Positions 11,250-25,244 of a DNA stretch of 64,000 nucleotides are shown here, piece after piece. The stretch is taken from positions 2,781,872 through 2,845,871 of the forward strand of contig JAKJHU010000056.1 in assembly GCA_022316685.1 (NCBI GenBank). Direction: 5' to 3'. The stretch is from Progne subis subis (Eukaryota; Chordata; Aves; Passeriformes; Hirundinidae). The number at the start of each line of letters is the position of its first letter. Position 1 is the stretch's first letter. The notes under the pieces are model-generated. The model ran no database searches. It was not told the origin of the DNA and was given only the letters and a program-made list of their open reading frames with translations. Made by a program: the position numbers and the translations under genes.

Positions 11250-14200
11250 GCCAGATAAAGTCCTCTCTAAGAAGAAATTTAGAAATTTCTGGCCCCAACC
11301 TAGAATTTAAGGAGCGCTGAACAGCAGGCAGGAGAAGCGTCCTCCCAAAGCTACATGCCCAGAAAAATGAATGAGCTCTGCTGAGAAGACCCAGACCATG
11401 GGCAGGCAGAGACTGTGCTGGAAATCCAGGCACTGCCTGTGCCCCTGCCACAGCACCTCTTCACAGCCATCCCCTCTGCTCTCCTGCCAAGCAGATCCTT
11501 GCCTGAGCACGCAGCCTTCCCCAGAGGATGCTCTCCCTGAAAAATCTCTGCCTCTGGTTCAACTTGGTGGTGAATTTAGTCTCATTTCTCAGAACAGGTT
11601 GAAAAAATATTCTGTCGAATACAAATGGGCTCAATCTAAATAGCCTTTCAAAATGCTTCTGAATTTAAGTGGAAGTTACAAAATGCTCCTGAGCTCTGTT
11701 CATTTTTTTCTCCAACCCTGAACAGTGAGGACATTTATAGAGCACTATGGAGTTCTGTTTGCTTGTACAACAGTGAGTTATTTGACCTTTATTTTGACTC
11801 TTCACTTAAAAAATTTTTGAAAGGCAAGTAACAGAAAAGGAATTACCTCCCACCATCCTTGACAGGGACAGTAAACACAATTAGAGACAATACACCAGAA
11901 AGATGTCTTCACTTGTTTCCTGCCCTTCCACTGAATCCCAACAAAAAAGCCCTTTGATTAAGTTAATTGGATGATTCTCTCATTCTGCTGGAACAAAAGA
12001 GTTCACAGAGACACAAGAGCTGACTTCATTAGACTGAAAGGTAATGAAGGACTTGCTCTCCCAGTGTTCACATTCACCACCACTGGTCCCCTTCACTCTG
12101 CATGAGCTGCACCAATTGAGATGGCACCGTATTTCACAGGGTCAGAGATGTCACTTCCCAAAACGAAAGTACAGTGACACTTTCCCAGATTAAAATACAA
12201 TGGGATGAGGCTGGCTGCCCTGGCAGGCTCTGAGAGCTCAGGGAAAGGTTTCCAGCAGCGAGCAGGGCTGCTCAAAGACAGAAAGCAGGCATTAGGAAAG
12301 GGAGCAGCAGGGCTGGCTCTCTGTCCACTTCCTAACCCCCAAGTACATTTATTTTAAAGCAGTGGATGGGGAGGAGCTGTGCTCATCACAGTTGTTGTAC
12401 TTGCCCTTGCCCTGCATCCACTGCAGGTGCCCCATGCCAAGGCTGTGGCACTGTCCAGGACTTGCTCCCCACCTTCATTGCTCATAAAAATGGACAATTA
12501 AACAACTGTGAAAAAGGTAAATCCAAAGGAGATTTGCCAATGAATGAAGAAGAAGGGGCTGAAAATGTGGGTTTTTTTCTTCTCCCTTATCCAGGGGTTG
12601 CCTGTGCCATTCTCATGAGTCACTGGACAAAACAAAACCAGTAGCAAGACAAAACTCTCCTTGGAATCCTTCAATATTGGAGTCACTCCCCCAACAGTCT
12701 GGTTCTAGTTCACCAACACTTCCCTGCATTGCTGACAGCAGAACAGTGAGTTAGTGTCAAACATAGTCGGAACAAAACCCCTACTTTCACTCTATTCCTT
12801 CATTTGTACATTGTACATCTGCTCATTGAACCCAGGCTAATCCTTTAACCACTGAGTCACATCCAGAATCCACAAACAGCTGATTGCCTACAGCTATTCT
12901 CAAACTCTAACCCAGGCTTTGTGAAAGACTTCCCAAAAAGTCTGCATTAGATGCCTGTAGGTGTAACTGAGCACAAGTTGGCCAAATGGAGATGGGCTGT
13001 TCCTTTGCAAATTACGTTTTAAGTGAGTCATGGCATTCTGCATCAGAGTCTCTTGCTCAGAATTTACCACTCTCAATTTGCCACTCTCTCAGCTCTCATT
13101 TTTGTATGAACCACAAATTGTACCAGTAATGAGTCTGTCTATCTTTCAAACCGCTGATAAGGTATGATATAGTACAGCAATAGTATGTTTTGTCTGCCTA
13201 GAAACAAAATTTTCCACTGATGAGTCTCCATTTATGTTAGCAGCCAGGTTTTTATTCATTTACTAGGTTCCATGTTTATTCAGTCTCATTCCAGTTTCTT
13301 AAATCAAAATTACATGTTGTACATTTCTATATACATGACACCAACGCTATGACATTTCTCAACCAAATTTATAATTCATTTAAACCCCCACCTTTGCTCA
13401 GTAAGAACCATTTACAATGAATTTCAACCCAAATGAGTCTATTATAACAGCATCATTAACTAGCCAACATTTGCTATTTCATTGTTTTGCTCAGGACTAA
13501 TGTTTGACAAACCTGTACATTATCCTAATTGCAAACATAAATATTAACGTAGTAATTGCCTTTTTTGCAGTCTTTTGAAACTTCATCTCTGCTCCATGAT
13601 TTATTCACAATCAACACTTGGCAGAGAAAGCACTGCCACTTCATTCAAGTGTTTCATCAGAGTTGTTTGGATTTAATTTTAAAATATCTTACTTTAACAG
13701 CTTATTCTTTAAAGACACTTAAGCTATTAATAGGATAGAGCCACCTTTGTAATCTAAGATAAACATCTCACCAGCTTCCTCCTCACATAAAGATTTTTTT
13801 AATGCACACTTCTTTTCCAAGCTTTTGTCTGTATTTTTGTGACAATTCTGTTATTTCCATAAAGAAATGGATCAATATTATTCTTCAAACGTCTTTTCCC
13901 CCACCTCCTCCCTCCTCCATCTATAATTTGCTAGCTGACCCCTCATAAGCAAACTTCCTGTGTAATTTTTTGTTTTCTTTTTGATCATTCACAACCCTTT
14001 AAGCTGAAGGTAATTGCTGTCTTGGCAATTCCTGCCGTTTCCACACCTTATCCTTTAACCTACATTTGAGATGAAATATCTATAAGCATTCAAGGTGTTA
14101 AGACCTCTAAAATTAATAGAGCCATTTGGGTGCAGAGGGGCACTCATCCCTGACTGCTGCCCTGCCACACTGTACCAGAATTATTTTCTGAATGATGCTC

Positions 14201-14689
14201 CCAACCACTCATGATTTTCCAGGTCTCTAAACAGCCCCTCTTCCCCTGTCTTTTCCCAGGCTGAGGAAATGCAGTAAATCTGACTGCTTTTCAGCTCCCA
14301 GTTGTCCTTGTCTGTATTTCTGTCCTTAGTGATCCTCTAAGGTCTCTGTGCAGGAAGGACTGAAGCCATTTCTGGAGAGGCTGACCTTGGAGCATGGGGC
14401 AGGCAGCAATACCAGTTGCTTTAGACAAAATCACCCACACAAGTGTTAAGGCATTTTGTTTGGCAGTAAGAAGGGCAAAAGTATCTGTCCCAGGCACCTT
14501 TCTCCATCACACCATGCCAAACATTTCTACACGGGATCCTCCACAGTATTATATTCTTCATCTTCAAAAGAGGAGGGTGAGAACTATCCCTATCCTCTTC
14601 CTGCCATTAGTCATAAAGGAAAGAAGAATACATCATTTATAATAGTAGACATATTAATGAGAAGCGATTAAGGATGAACTCCAGGAAAT

Positions 14690-14835
14690 GTGTGTCACTT
14701 TACCACTGCTGCCAAAAAATTCCTACGTGAACCTGAACAAATAGTTCTAGACTTGAATTTCCTAGCTGTGAAATGAGGATTGTTGTCGCAGGATAATGAT
14801 TGAGAGACACTTGCATGGTAAACTGCTGAGTGTTT
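14690..14835 (+). repeat. MIR-like ancient SINE fragment
   Basis: The segment includes 'tttcctagctgtgaaatgag', close to the MIR signature 'tttcctcatctgtaaaatgg'. It is followed by a GGATTGTTG-like stretch and a 'cacttgcatgg' tail, in the order expected of a plus-strand MIR. Divergence is high, as expected for an element that predates birds. Boundaries are approximate. Confidence 0.5.
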
Positions 14836-15589
14836 CTGTGAAAAATGTTCATTCAGTTTCTAAAAGCCTTTCAGAAAGAATAGAGAATTAAATTAATGGC
14901 AGATTGGGAAGATGGGTTGTGAACTACTCTTGATCTACAGCCCAGGTGACAGAAGAGTTAAGTGCAGGAAGAGAAATCCACCCCTGATGGATTGTCTGTC
15001 TCCAGCAATGATGAGTGAATGGAAAAAGCCAAACTACTGATGAAATACTGACTTTTAATAGACAAAAGTTATGCACCGTACAGTGATTTCCAACTTTAAC
15101 TAAGAAAAACCTTCCTCCTTGAAGAGTAACTTGGGCACTTTTTTATGTACCAGCAGCAGGGACTGGCAACATTTTAGTTAGAATTAAATAAATTCTGCAG
15201 TCTGATGCTACTCATCATTCACTACCAGCAAAAATCCCATACTTCTCATTGAGGAAAATGACATATTGGATCATATGTGTGGCAATGGATTTTAAAAGAT
15301 GATCTGTTTTTTTATTAGAAGTGGGGCACTGCCAGCTCCCTTCTTACCATTTTGTTGCATGTTTGAACAGAGCTCTAAGTATAATAGTAGAAAAAAGCAG
15401 TGGGTCTTACACACTCAGTCAAAAAGGCCAGTTAAATATACAACTTCAGAGATTAAGCCCCAGCTCCGTGGTTATTCTAAAGTCAGTTGCACTTCCATAA
15501 GCAGAACTCGCCCCAGCATTTAGCAATGCTCCAAAAAAAGAGGCAACTATTGAAACGTCTTTCCAGTTCTCCCAGGACATGATCTCATC

Positions 15590-15668
15590 AAAGGCCAGGT
15601 GGCGATCTAAGGTTGGACTAAATCATCTCAGAGGTCTTTCCCAGCCTAAACGATTCTGTGCTATTGTG
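15590..15668 (+). repeat. CR1 LINE 3' tail
   Basis: Plus-strand match to the terminal part of chicken-repeat-1 LINEs: 'ggttggactaaatcatctca', then 'gaggtctttcccagcctaaa', then 'cgattctgtg', which corresponds to the family's repeated ATTCTATG end. It is strongly 5'-truncated, as usual for CR1. CR1 is the dominant retrotransposon of bird genomes and supports the avian call. Confidence 0.88.
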
Positions 15669-17210
15669 AAAAAAAGAGTCTTGAGACCAGTTAGGAGAAA
15701 ATGACAGGATTCAGGAATGGTAGAGCGGAAGTCATTCAACGATATCATGTAATTCTGCACATCAGGGCAATTAGCCTTGGCACATTATTTCCTCATGACT
15801 GAGATTCATGCATCTTCCTCACCTTTCTTTGTGGAAAGAAGGTGCTAAGTGGAAAAATCAAGTTTTAGCCAGACACCCCTGCCTTCTTCCAGCATAGCTA
15901 TCCCTTCCAAAAACATCACATTGTTCTCTTTATTCAAACCCTTCAAACAGGCACCTTTTGCTAGGACCTTCTGGCATCTACAAGAGTTCCCCAGCATCAG
16001 CAACTCCTACCTCAGTCCAGAAGGTCCAACACAGAAAAGAACAAGGCCAGTGTTACAAACATATTCAATTGCTGATGGATTGCAGAAATTCTTAAAACAT
16101 CTGTCCTTAGCTGTGAGGTGCAAAGGAATAGAAACACATGCTGTCAACAGAGCTGTTATTATTGTTCTAGATGCAGATCAGCTTCACTAAGGAGTATTTA
16201 TTACTTTGCCTGCCCTAAACTAAACCTGCAGACTCTCTGCCACATGGCTTGTAGCAGGTTAGATGGTCATGGAGGTCCACAGCTTTGTAAATACTGTGAC
16301 AAGTGAAACTGGTCTGCAGAGTAGCCGAAGATCAGCTTTTGGGGCTCTCTATGGGCTGGAGGGGAACCCCTCCTTGCCAAGCCCAGAACGTGACTGGTAG
16401 GAGGCTTCCATTCAGCAGACCAGTGCTTGCACTTCAGAGCTTTGTGAAAATGAGGAGGCCAGGACCTGAAGATCACAGATCCCACCCACCATTTTTATTG
16501 CTTTGAAGATTGTGTGGGCGCTGTACAACCAACCCCAATGTCATCCATTCAATGTGCTGCCCCTGATCCTTTTTAAAGCAAGCCAACTCTGTGACTACAT
16601 TGGCTTAATTTAATACCATCAGATAAACAAATCAATGCTTCCAGAAGGATAACCTTGAGTTAATCCCACACTGAGGAGGAACCTTTTGACTTTGTTCACG
16701 AGAAGGCTCTGCCACTAAGGCTTCAGCAAACGAAGGCAGTTCATCTTTCTAGTGCCAAGGACAGAGAGACCAAGGATAGTGAACAGTTAAACCCTCCATA
16801 GAGAGCAAGCAGTCATCAGAGGGCAATTCCAGAAAAACCTACCAATAGCCACAGATTCCTCTTTGGGCAGTGTCTATTTCTGCAGCAACACCTCAGATCT
16901 TGTGAGGTAAAGACATTCCTGAGCAGCTATGCAACATCACCTCACTGATTTACAGCTGTGTTACACACAACACCTGCAGATTTTACAACAATACCACCAG
17001 AAATTTGCATCCTTAACAGGTTATACTGCACAGGTGCTGTCATGGTAAGGTCTGCAAAAGCCACTGGATTTGCCTTAGTGCATCACTCTCAACAGATAAG
17101 TGGTATGGCAGGGAACATGAAAACCCCAGGCTTCTTTGAGCCTAGTAAATTGTGTGTACCACAAGGGATCCAAGCACTGCAAAGAAGGGGAAGCTCTGGA
17201 TATATCCTAC

Positions 17211-17282
17211 CTTGCGAGAAGCATTTTTGTCTGTGCTCTCCACATCACCGTCCAAGAATGGCATGGCAAATGAGCTGAGATC
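17211..17282 (-). CDS. PRKAG2: PRKAG2 coding exon 2 (contains the isoform-c-type start Met)
   Basis: A 72-nt exon encoding [20 protein letters not shown] followed by ASRK, which aligns with human gamma-2 ([20 protein letters not shown] then SSRK) from memory. On the minus strand the acceptor is CTTGCAG (ending at 17283) and the donor is GTAGG (17210 downward). Phase is 0 at both ends, so skipping would preserve frame. The Met codon sits in a GCCATGC context with G at -3. In mammals this Met is the start of a shorter isoform made from an alternative non-coding first exon, and it is conserved here. The exon lies 10.9 kb upstream of exon 3 and 13.3 kb downstream of the candidate alternative first exon. 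Confidence 0.93.
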
Positions 17283-18545
17283 CTGCAAGGACAGAGAAGA
17301 AAAACTGATGTCTTTTATTAATGCCTTCTTCCTTCCATCAGAGCATCCCATGACTGAAGCCCATAGGTCTATTTCCAGAGTGCCTGCTGCTTCTCCCGTA
17401 GCAATTGCTGGCAAGCAATACCAAGCACTCTGATGGCTCTCCTCAGCTGTGAAACAATGTCAGATGTGAGTTACAGGTGATCAGGGAGCCCTCAGCAGCA
17501 CCTGCACCGCATCACCATCAAAAACCACCTGCACTGCCAAAGCCAAAAGTCCTGTGCTAAAACTTTCAAGGGGAGGTACCGAAATCTCACGGAAAAATTG
17601 GTAGGAAATTATAGTTTACACACAGCCACTTGCTCAGCACATGCCTATCTTGCCTTTAGTGGGATGTAGGATCTTAAAGAGTATTTACGGCAATAAACAC
17701 GACCCGAATGAAAGCATGTCAACATTCTGAGAAATATGTAACTGCTAAGAAAAACACAGAGAAAGCTGACATGGTGCTCAGGGAGGAAAAAACCAATTCA
17801 CTTGCACAAATGGGAGAGGAGAACTCAATTCTGCAGGCCTGAAGACAATAAAGCCATAAGAAAAGCACACATGCCCATTTTTAACTAACAAAAACAAACT
17901 GCAATTATATTCCACCTCCTGCCGTCTGTTCCGTTTATGATACTTCATATTCCAGCCACAGGGTTTTTAGAGCTCTTTCCTACATGCATAAGGAAATTTT
18001 GTTAGTGTCAAGTTTAGCATCTGTTTGATCCGAAAAGTACATAACGAGCAATTCCATGACCAGGAGCATGATGTTGCCTAAAGCTGTGTGCTGAAGAACC
18101 AAGTGTAGTGTTCTAAATGTCAGGAATTCCTCCCCAGCACAGAACCTCCCAGATGCAAGGCATCACCCTTTCCATGCAATGATTCAGTGCTTCTCAACCA
18201 CCACATCTGCATCCATTTAAAAGAGTTCAAAATATAAATAAATAGCAATTTCACGTAAACTTAATTTGCGATCAAACAGAGCTTAATTAAAAATTAGCAC
18301 CATGCATGAAGGCTGCAGGGCTTGCTTGTCTTCAGAATTCAGAGCAGCCACAGGTCTAATCACGTCGCTTTGTGTAATCATACTAAAGTCAAAATACGCT
18401 CAAAAATTGTGTACAACTCAGGCATAATTCTTACAAGTGTTTGAAAATATTCTGGTTACATAACGAGCAGCAAAAATAAGGAACAAAATATTGAATTACT
18501 GGAACTAAAACACATGAGAGTAATTCATGCCAAGTTGAAAAGGAG

Positions 18546-18562
18546 AAAAAAAAAAAAAAAAA
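18546..18562. repeat. Poly-A homopolymer
   Basis: Run of 17 A in intron 1. No recognisable retroposed body precedes it. Confidence 0.9.
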
Positions 18563-18862
18563 GCAAGCAGCCAGGCTTGGCCAAGCTGGCCCCAAATCAT
18601 TAGGCCCCAAACAAACAGATCCCTGACAAATTCATCTGCTCCCAGCCCAAGCTCTGCACATTTAATGGGAGCTATGTACAAAGCTCAACTATGTAACATC
18701 TCCCTCTTGCCTGGGCATCTGTGTTTCACAACACCTTTGTTTGCAAACAAAACCATAAGGAAACATCTCAAAACCAAAGGATGAGATTAAAATTACTTAG
18801 TCCATGTAAAAATTATTTAGCCATAAATGGGATTTATAAACACCATCAATATACAGATTCTC

Positions 18863-18881
18863 ATTATTATTATTATTATTA
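18863..18881. repeat. (ATT)n microsatellite
   Basis: About six uninterrupted ATT units flanked by unique sequence. Confidence 0.9.
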
Positions 18882-21800
18882 CTCTATATGCTACTAATTG
18901 AAGAATCTCTGTGAAGATATTTGAGAGCCTAATGAAAGTTATACAAAAACATATCCCCTTGTGTTTAACTTAGCCAAAGGATTTACCAACATTTTCCTCT
19001 ACCCATCTGCAGTAGTGCAGAAGCTGGAATCTGATGTGTGCTAAGTAATTTTCCATGGAATAAATCAAGAAAATAACCTCTTTTGAGCTCCACATATGTG
19101 TATCTCTATATTACTCCCTGGTGTAACCTCCAGGGAAGAAAGCAGCTGTTTAGGAAGGATGGATAGCAGAAACTGTGTCAAAGAGGACAAATATCTACTA
19201 ACCAGGGTTGAAAAAGCTGTTCAGAAAATATAGAACTGGCAGGAATGAAACCAAAATGTCTTATTTGAGCAGCAACCTTCAAAACCAGGAGAGGGTAAAT
19301 AGATACAACTATTTTTCTAGGGGCTAAATTTCAGTTCTCATTTACAATTCCAAATTTAAAGCCACATATAAATTAAAGTCTGAAGTCTAACAGTATCATG
19401 AAACCCAGATGACAGCTCTCTTCTGACTTGCAGCTCTCAGATACCATGGAGGTATTGTGACTTCATCTGTCTTTACATCCAGAACAAATCTCTATGTGTG
19501 AGCCAAAATAACTGGAGCTGCAGCTTTCTGGGCAGCATGAGACCTTTTTTTTTTTGCTAATACAGCACTGCTGAACATTTCAAAGTGGATAATAATTGTA
19601 CTTTTAGTCCTGTGAAAAAGTCTATAATTGTAACTGCTACCTAACAATTTATTTTAATTTTTCATGGGATTCTGTATATGAAGGCATCTATTTACAGAAG
19701 GGAAAAAACCACATATATCAAATACCAGGCTACAAATGCTGCTCTTTCAATTTAAATTCTGTTGGTTAAGCAAGGAAATGTTAGGTGGCTATTTCCCCTT
19801 CACAAATATTTCTGCAGAATACAGGTAGATAATAATTTCTGTCTTGTGTTCCTCTTCATCTAGAAACACGTGTCACGGTGCAGTTGATGATACAGTAACT
19901 CTTAAAAAAACAACAAAAAATCCAACCAAACTGCTCCAAAAGTGTTGCAAAATACCACAGAACTCTTGACAGACCAATGGTGCAGCCCTTGCCCTGGCCA
20001 CAGATGCGACTGCTCTGATCTGATGCCAACAGATAGACACAGGAGGCTTTGCTCTGCCGGTGACTGGGGACTGAAGCTGTTCTTAGACAGCTTTCCTGCC
20101 CTCCAGCTCTGCTTTACTCCACTTGGAAGCAGCTCCCTGGACAGCCACATGGTCCTGCAGAGACATTTAAAACCCCACCAAAGGCACACAGTGATGTCCT
20201 GGTAGGAGGAAGAGTCCTTCAGACTGCAGAGCCCCGGCTGCAGAATGGCATCGCACCCTGTGTCCATCAGTCCTGCACTGTAGCCTTGGACAGACAACCT
20301 ATGCAGAGACCACGGTCTGTGATCACCCCTGTACAGAGAACAAGCAGGTCCCAGTGCTGCTAACCTGGAATTAAGAGTATGAAAAGCCTGTTTTGGAAAT
20401 TTTGGCTTTCCTGTCATGCTCGTGCCCCTTAGTCAGTCCTTCCATCACTCTGCTCCATCTGACAGCCAGACATCACTCCTGCCATCCTGTTAGAAAAAAT
20501 GACCTCTTGAGCATTTTAGATTTACTTTACGGCCACAAAGTCGCCTCAGATTTATTTTGTTTTCAATCCACTTTTATTTACAAGAGGTTGTCATGGTAGC
20601 TCCTGTTATATTTCCTGAAGAACACAGCCCCAGGGACAGCAAAGCCTTTCCTGGAGGACAGCAGAGCTGTGACACAGCAGTGTCTCAGTGCTCCTGTCAG
20701 CAGTCAGGCTCCCTCCTGGGGAGGGAAATTTCCCACAACACCTATTCAAGAGGTGATTTTCCAGTGCAAGCCAAGAGTATTCTGCCTGCATTTGCACTTA
20801 TCTTCTCTACCTCTTCCTTCCCTATTTCCTCAGGGAAAACAACAGATATCTGGAAGATTCTTCACGTGAATTTCTCCTCCAAAGGTGAGACTAACTCTAG
20901 TATGATTCTGGTTTGGGTTACCCCTACATCTAGAGGGTGATCCTTCTTAATTCCAGCCCCTTTTCCTGTGACATCCCTTATATCAGAATATTTGGGATTA
21001 TATGAAAAAAAGTAAGAATAAAATTTTTGTTCTTTGATATTCTGGGAAAACAAAGAAGCTTTTCTCAGAACTGTTTTGGAGAATAGGAAAGAAAACCACA
21101 TTTGAGGATGCAGAAAGCAAATATATTGGCTGGCATAGCACAGTCAAATAGCAGGAGCAAGATCTGGTTAGTCAAACCATTTTTCAACTTTTCCAGCCAG
21201 TTTCACTGCTTCTTTCCTTACTGGGAAGAATTCCTGTCAAAAAGGCTTGCCCAGACATGCTGGTCTGGAGGTTGCTGCAGTTCGAGACCTTGGTGTAAGA
21301 AGGTGGCTTCAAGCAATTCTGTTGCACAGGCTGCATACTTAACTAACAGACAACTAAAGCCTTGAATCCAGTAAACAACACAGAATAAACAGGATTCTTG
21401 TATTACTGTTTAGTTTCAAGGCTACTTTGGCAGCCAGGCTGATAAAGCTTCTCTGCAAGGGCCGAAGCCAAAGAGCCAGCAACGGCTGGGGCAGGCTGGG
21501 ACCGACAGGCCAGAGACCAATTTCCAATGTATTTTGGGTGGAAGTAGGACTTTTTTATGGCCCCACTCGACAATGGTCCAAAATTTCAGGGCTGGGTAGC
21601 AAAAGAATATTTCACAGGCAGCTCCCTGCTGGCATCTTTTGCAACTGCCTATTCAAACATGATGAACGACTCGACTGTGAATGACACAGGGATGTGAAAT
21701 CTGTGCCCACAGTGGTGAGTCCCCATCAACATGGTCAACTCTTTGGCCACATTTCAGGGGTGACTCAGGTCAGAAGAGCTTCTTGGTAGCCCCATAAGCA

Positions 21801-22908
21801 ACCTCTGATGAAAGTTTGGCTTCCTCAGCTATAAACAGCTTCAGAGTCCTAGTGTGGGTAGCATCACGCAGTTCTGACTATGGATGGTGTCACCTTTGAG
21901 GCATTCTTTTTCTGCCTCACTAAGTTCTATATAAGTGCTAGGATTGCACCAAATTTAAGGATGTGAAATGCCTGCCAGACATTACAGTTTCTTTTTACAA
22001 CACAACTCAAGCAGAAGGTGACACTTTACTAAGGCAGTTTTCAATATGGGGAGACAGCTCCTTTAATAAAATAAACAAAGAAAACAACAGACAGAGGAAT
22101 TAAACTGAGTGCTGACAAGAGCTCTGATCTCACAAAAGATTGCTAAAAGCTGAGAGCATCCTCAGTATCACACCTTAACAAAATCTCCTCCTCTGCTGAT
22201 ACTACTGAGCTATGAGCACTTCAAATATCCTAGCAAGGACAAAGAAGGTCAGGACTTTTATTAACATCAACTGTGAACAGTTTCTTTCGTTGCATTCTGC
22301 ACACCAGCAGATTTTTTTTAGATCAGCCTTGAATTTGTACCTATTACAAGCCTATGTAGAACTCTGAATAGCAAATATGCTACATATGCTAATAGCCTGT
22401 GAGCAGAATCCACAGTTTGATCTCCATGGAATAGAGGGCATCGCTTGGTAGCTCTGCTTGAATAGAAAATTGTCTTTTTCTGAGAACAATCCTATCTAGA
22501 AACCTTTGGGGATTTATAGCAAATCACTCCATTATTGCAGAAGGAAAGATTCAAAACTGACATGCACAGGAATTTCTGTCCTTTTGTTATTGTTGTTTTG
22601 ATATACCGGCTGTAGTAAAGTATAATAAGACTTGCTACATTCCTTTATTCCTTTAGGAGCAGGTTGCTCATTGCTTTGCTTTTCTCACTCCCCCATGCCA
22701 TCTAGACTCTAGCATGTGTTTTGGGGAGAAATAGATAAGTTGTACTGTGAGACTGAGGATGCTGGTGACTAAGACTGAGTATGACTCAATGGGAGTGGGC
22801 AGGAACAGATGTACAAAGCTGGTTGGATTTGTGCAAGCCAGCTTTGTACTGCACAAGGCTATTCCAATTTATTTGTTTGCTATTACTTTTAAGGCTATCT
22901 GTATTAAA

Positions 22909-22922
22909 ACAACAACAACAAA
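22909..22922. repeat. (AAC)n short microsatellite
   Basis: Four or five AAC/ACA units immediately before an A/C-rich stretch. It lies about 60 bp upstream of the CR1 copy and may be unrelated to it. Confidence 0.75.
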
Positions 22923-22984
22923 ACCCCAAAACATGTAGGTCTGGAGTGTTAGAGAAGGTAGAAAAAAGATAAAGAGATGTGATT

Positions 22985-23335
22985 AATAAGGCTGCACCTT
23001 GAATCCTGGGCTCAGTTCTGGGCCCCCCACTACAAGAAAGATATTGAGGGGCTGGGGAGTGTCCAGAAAAGGGCAAGAGGGATGGTGAAGAGTCTGGAAT
23101 ACAAGTCCTAGAAAGAGCAGCTGAGGGAGCTGGGAAAGTTCAACCTGGAGAAAAGAGGCTCAGGGGACACCTTATCACTCTCCACAACTCCTCGAAAGGA
23201 GGTTGTAGCCAGGTGGGGACTGGTATCCTCTCCCAAAACAAGTGAGAAGACAAGAGGAAATGGTGGAGATGGCAGGTTTTCAGTAAACTCTTTCATCTTA
23301 GAGCCTTTTTCCACCTTAAAGATTCTATGATTTTG
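22985..23335 (+). repeat. CR1 LINE fragment with internal deletion
   Basis: Plus-strand CR1. It contains the hallmark 'ctgggctcagttctgggccc', then the 'cagctgagggagctggg' and 'ttcaacctggagaaaag' region, then 'cgaaaggaggttgtagccag' with 'ggtggggactgg', and finally a terminal 'cttaaagattctatgatttt'. The expected sequence between the middle and terminal blocks is shortened or scrambled, implying internal deletion. It is truncated at the 5' end. The reverse-transcriptase frame is not intact here, only the 3' end is present. Confidence 0.92.
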
Positions 23336-25208
23336 TTCACAGTGTGAAGATTCCAGAGGCAGCACAGTCCAGGGGTTATTGGGTGACAGTGCAGCACCAG
23401 CTGCGTGCACTTCAAGGTGGATACAGCATCAGATTTGAAATAACAGAAGGTAAGTCCCCCTAAATGACATGCCTGGAACAAATGGGAAATATTCAGTCCC
23501 AAAGAGGCACCATCTAAAAGGTTAGGGAGTCATGTCTGACTGAAATCTAACCCAGATTTCAGAATGTGAAAATCCCCATCCATCAGGGGATTATTCAATG
23601 CTCTATGTAGAAAAACCTCATATATGAAAGCTTGGCAGAAGAAAACCAGCCTATGTGCAATTCAAAGGCATTTGTTTCAGCTGCAACAAGAAGTGGACAT
23701 GGTCCTAAAGAGCTACTGAAACCACAGTTCTCACCACAGGTCCTGCAGCTTGGATTGCCACCACTTGGGCAGAAAAAGCTACTAAAACTATTAATTTCAA
23801 AGGGAAGGGACTAAAGAGAGCCACGAAAGCAATAAGTCCTTGATATTTCCCTGAAAACAGCTGTCTTCCAAGCTGCTCCTCCTGAGTTATCCTGATCATG
23901 GGATACTGGCAGCATCCAGCACACCCTTCTTAATTTCTGAAATTTTTAACTGATCCTGACAGGCATTAATCTCCACCAGTCTACAGCAAATTCACTTTTT
24001 TTTTTGTTTCTGGGGCTGTAGACAAGATCCACCAAAAAAACTTTCAAGAGAGTATGGATTTTTTTTGTGCTGTTCTCAATCTCAGGCTGAAATCACTAGA
24101 ACACACTCCTATGCTGTTTACAGAAAAAAAAAATAAAAATGAACTTTTCTTTCTAGCCTTGTGCTCTCCTGCTTGGAAACCCCATTGTACCTCACTAGTG
24201 ATTCAGCCTTTGCAGATGAGCTGAGCACAGCCAGCCTGGGGTGGGATGGAATCCCTCCTGCCTGGAGCCCCATCATGTTTATGATGTGCAGAGAGCTCAG
24301 GGCTGTGTGGGAATGCTGTGGTGGAGGGTGCTGCTCCCCAGCCCATCAGTAAGGCTGACTAGGATCCCCAAGCACATGACAGCCTGGTTTGTCAGCTCCT
24401 CCACACCACAAACCACACGGCAGCGGCTGGCAGCGTGTCTATTACAACAGCAGATGGACAACCTAGCAAACGTGCAAATAACGAAATGTCACTTGTAAAA
24501 AAGGAGACAGAGAGAGAGAAAGGGAGAGAACAGCAGAGAAAGCATGCCAGGGAGGAAACCAAAATTCCCAACAGTCCCTGTGACACCATCACAATGCACG
24601 TACAAACCCATTATTAAGTGCTATTCCTGGGTGCTCAGCCAAAGACAACCTTTCTCTGGCGAGACGTTCCTTCAAGAAGCACCCAAAGTTTAGAAAAACA
24701 AGGTAAAAGCAGAAGATAACACGCCTCAGTCCTGGAAAATGTGGTTAGGTGAGTGATGAGGGAATTAAGAAACCATGACACACGACTCTAAGGAAGGACT
24801 GCAGGAGACTGGAAATGTTACCCTTCCGATGGCACATACTTATTGCCAATAAAAATGCTTTCCAATATTTACGAGTTTGTCTCACATAAATGAGACACAG
24901 GATCCCAATGCATTAGCAGAGAGAAGCCAGCATTTGCTACAAAACACAATTCCAGCCACAGTGAAACAGCAGAACTGCGGGAAACAAAAGATGATTTTGC
25001 CATAATGTAATGAAAACACTTGAGCTGCTGCAGCACAGGAGCAAACAATCTGAAGGGGATTCAATGCCAGGATCATACTGAGGCTTACTAAGTCATCTCC
25101 ACACTTCAGCTGCTTTAAAAGTCACTGTGTTTCGCATTTTTTATGTTTTTCCCCACTTTCTATTGGCCAAATCTCTTCAAAAACCATGTCCTCAAAGAAC
25201 AGTGGGGG

Positions 25209-25211
25209 AAA

Positions 25212-25234
<23 letters not shown>
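25209..25234. repeat. Poly-A homopolymer
   Basis: Run of 26 A, followed by A-rich sequence interrupted by G. Intron 1 simple repeat. Confidence 0.9.

Positions 25235-25244
<10 letters not shown>

Larger units (their letters stand above)
6299..17210 (-). other. PRKAG2: PRKAG2 intron 2
   Basis: Intron of 10,912 bp between exon 2 (donor GTAGG at 17210) and exon 3 (acceptor CAG ending at 6299). The acceptor is preceded by a strong polypyrimidine tract (plus-strand purine run at 6301-6335). It holds a CR1 tail near 15.6 kb, two MIR-like relics (about 8.2 and 14.7 kb), an A/C-rich simple stretch (9877-9955) and a poly-T run (11232-11249). The longer open frames in it lack splice consensus or recognisable protein similarity, so I treat it as non-coding. 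Confidence 0.85.

Noticed and set aside
19902..20417. 171-codon minus-strand open reading frame in intron 1
   Set aside because: The composition is Cys/Trp/Leu/Ser-rich like random translation, with no family resemblance and no splice or promoter context.
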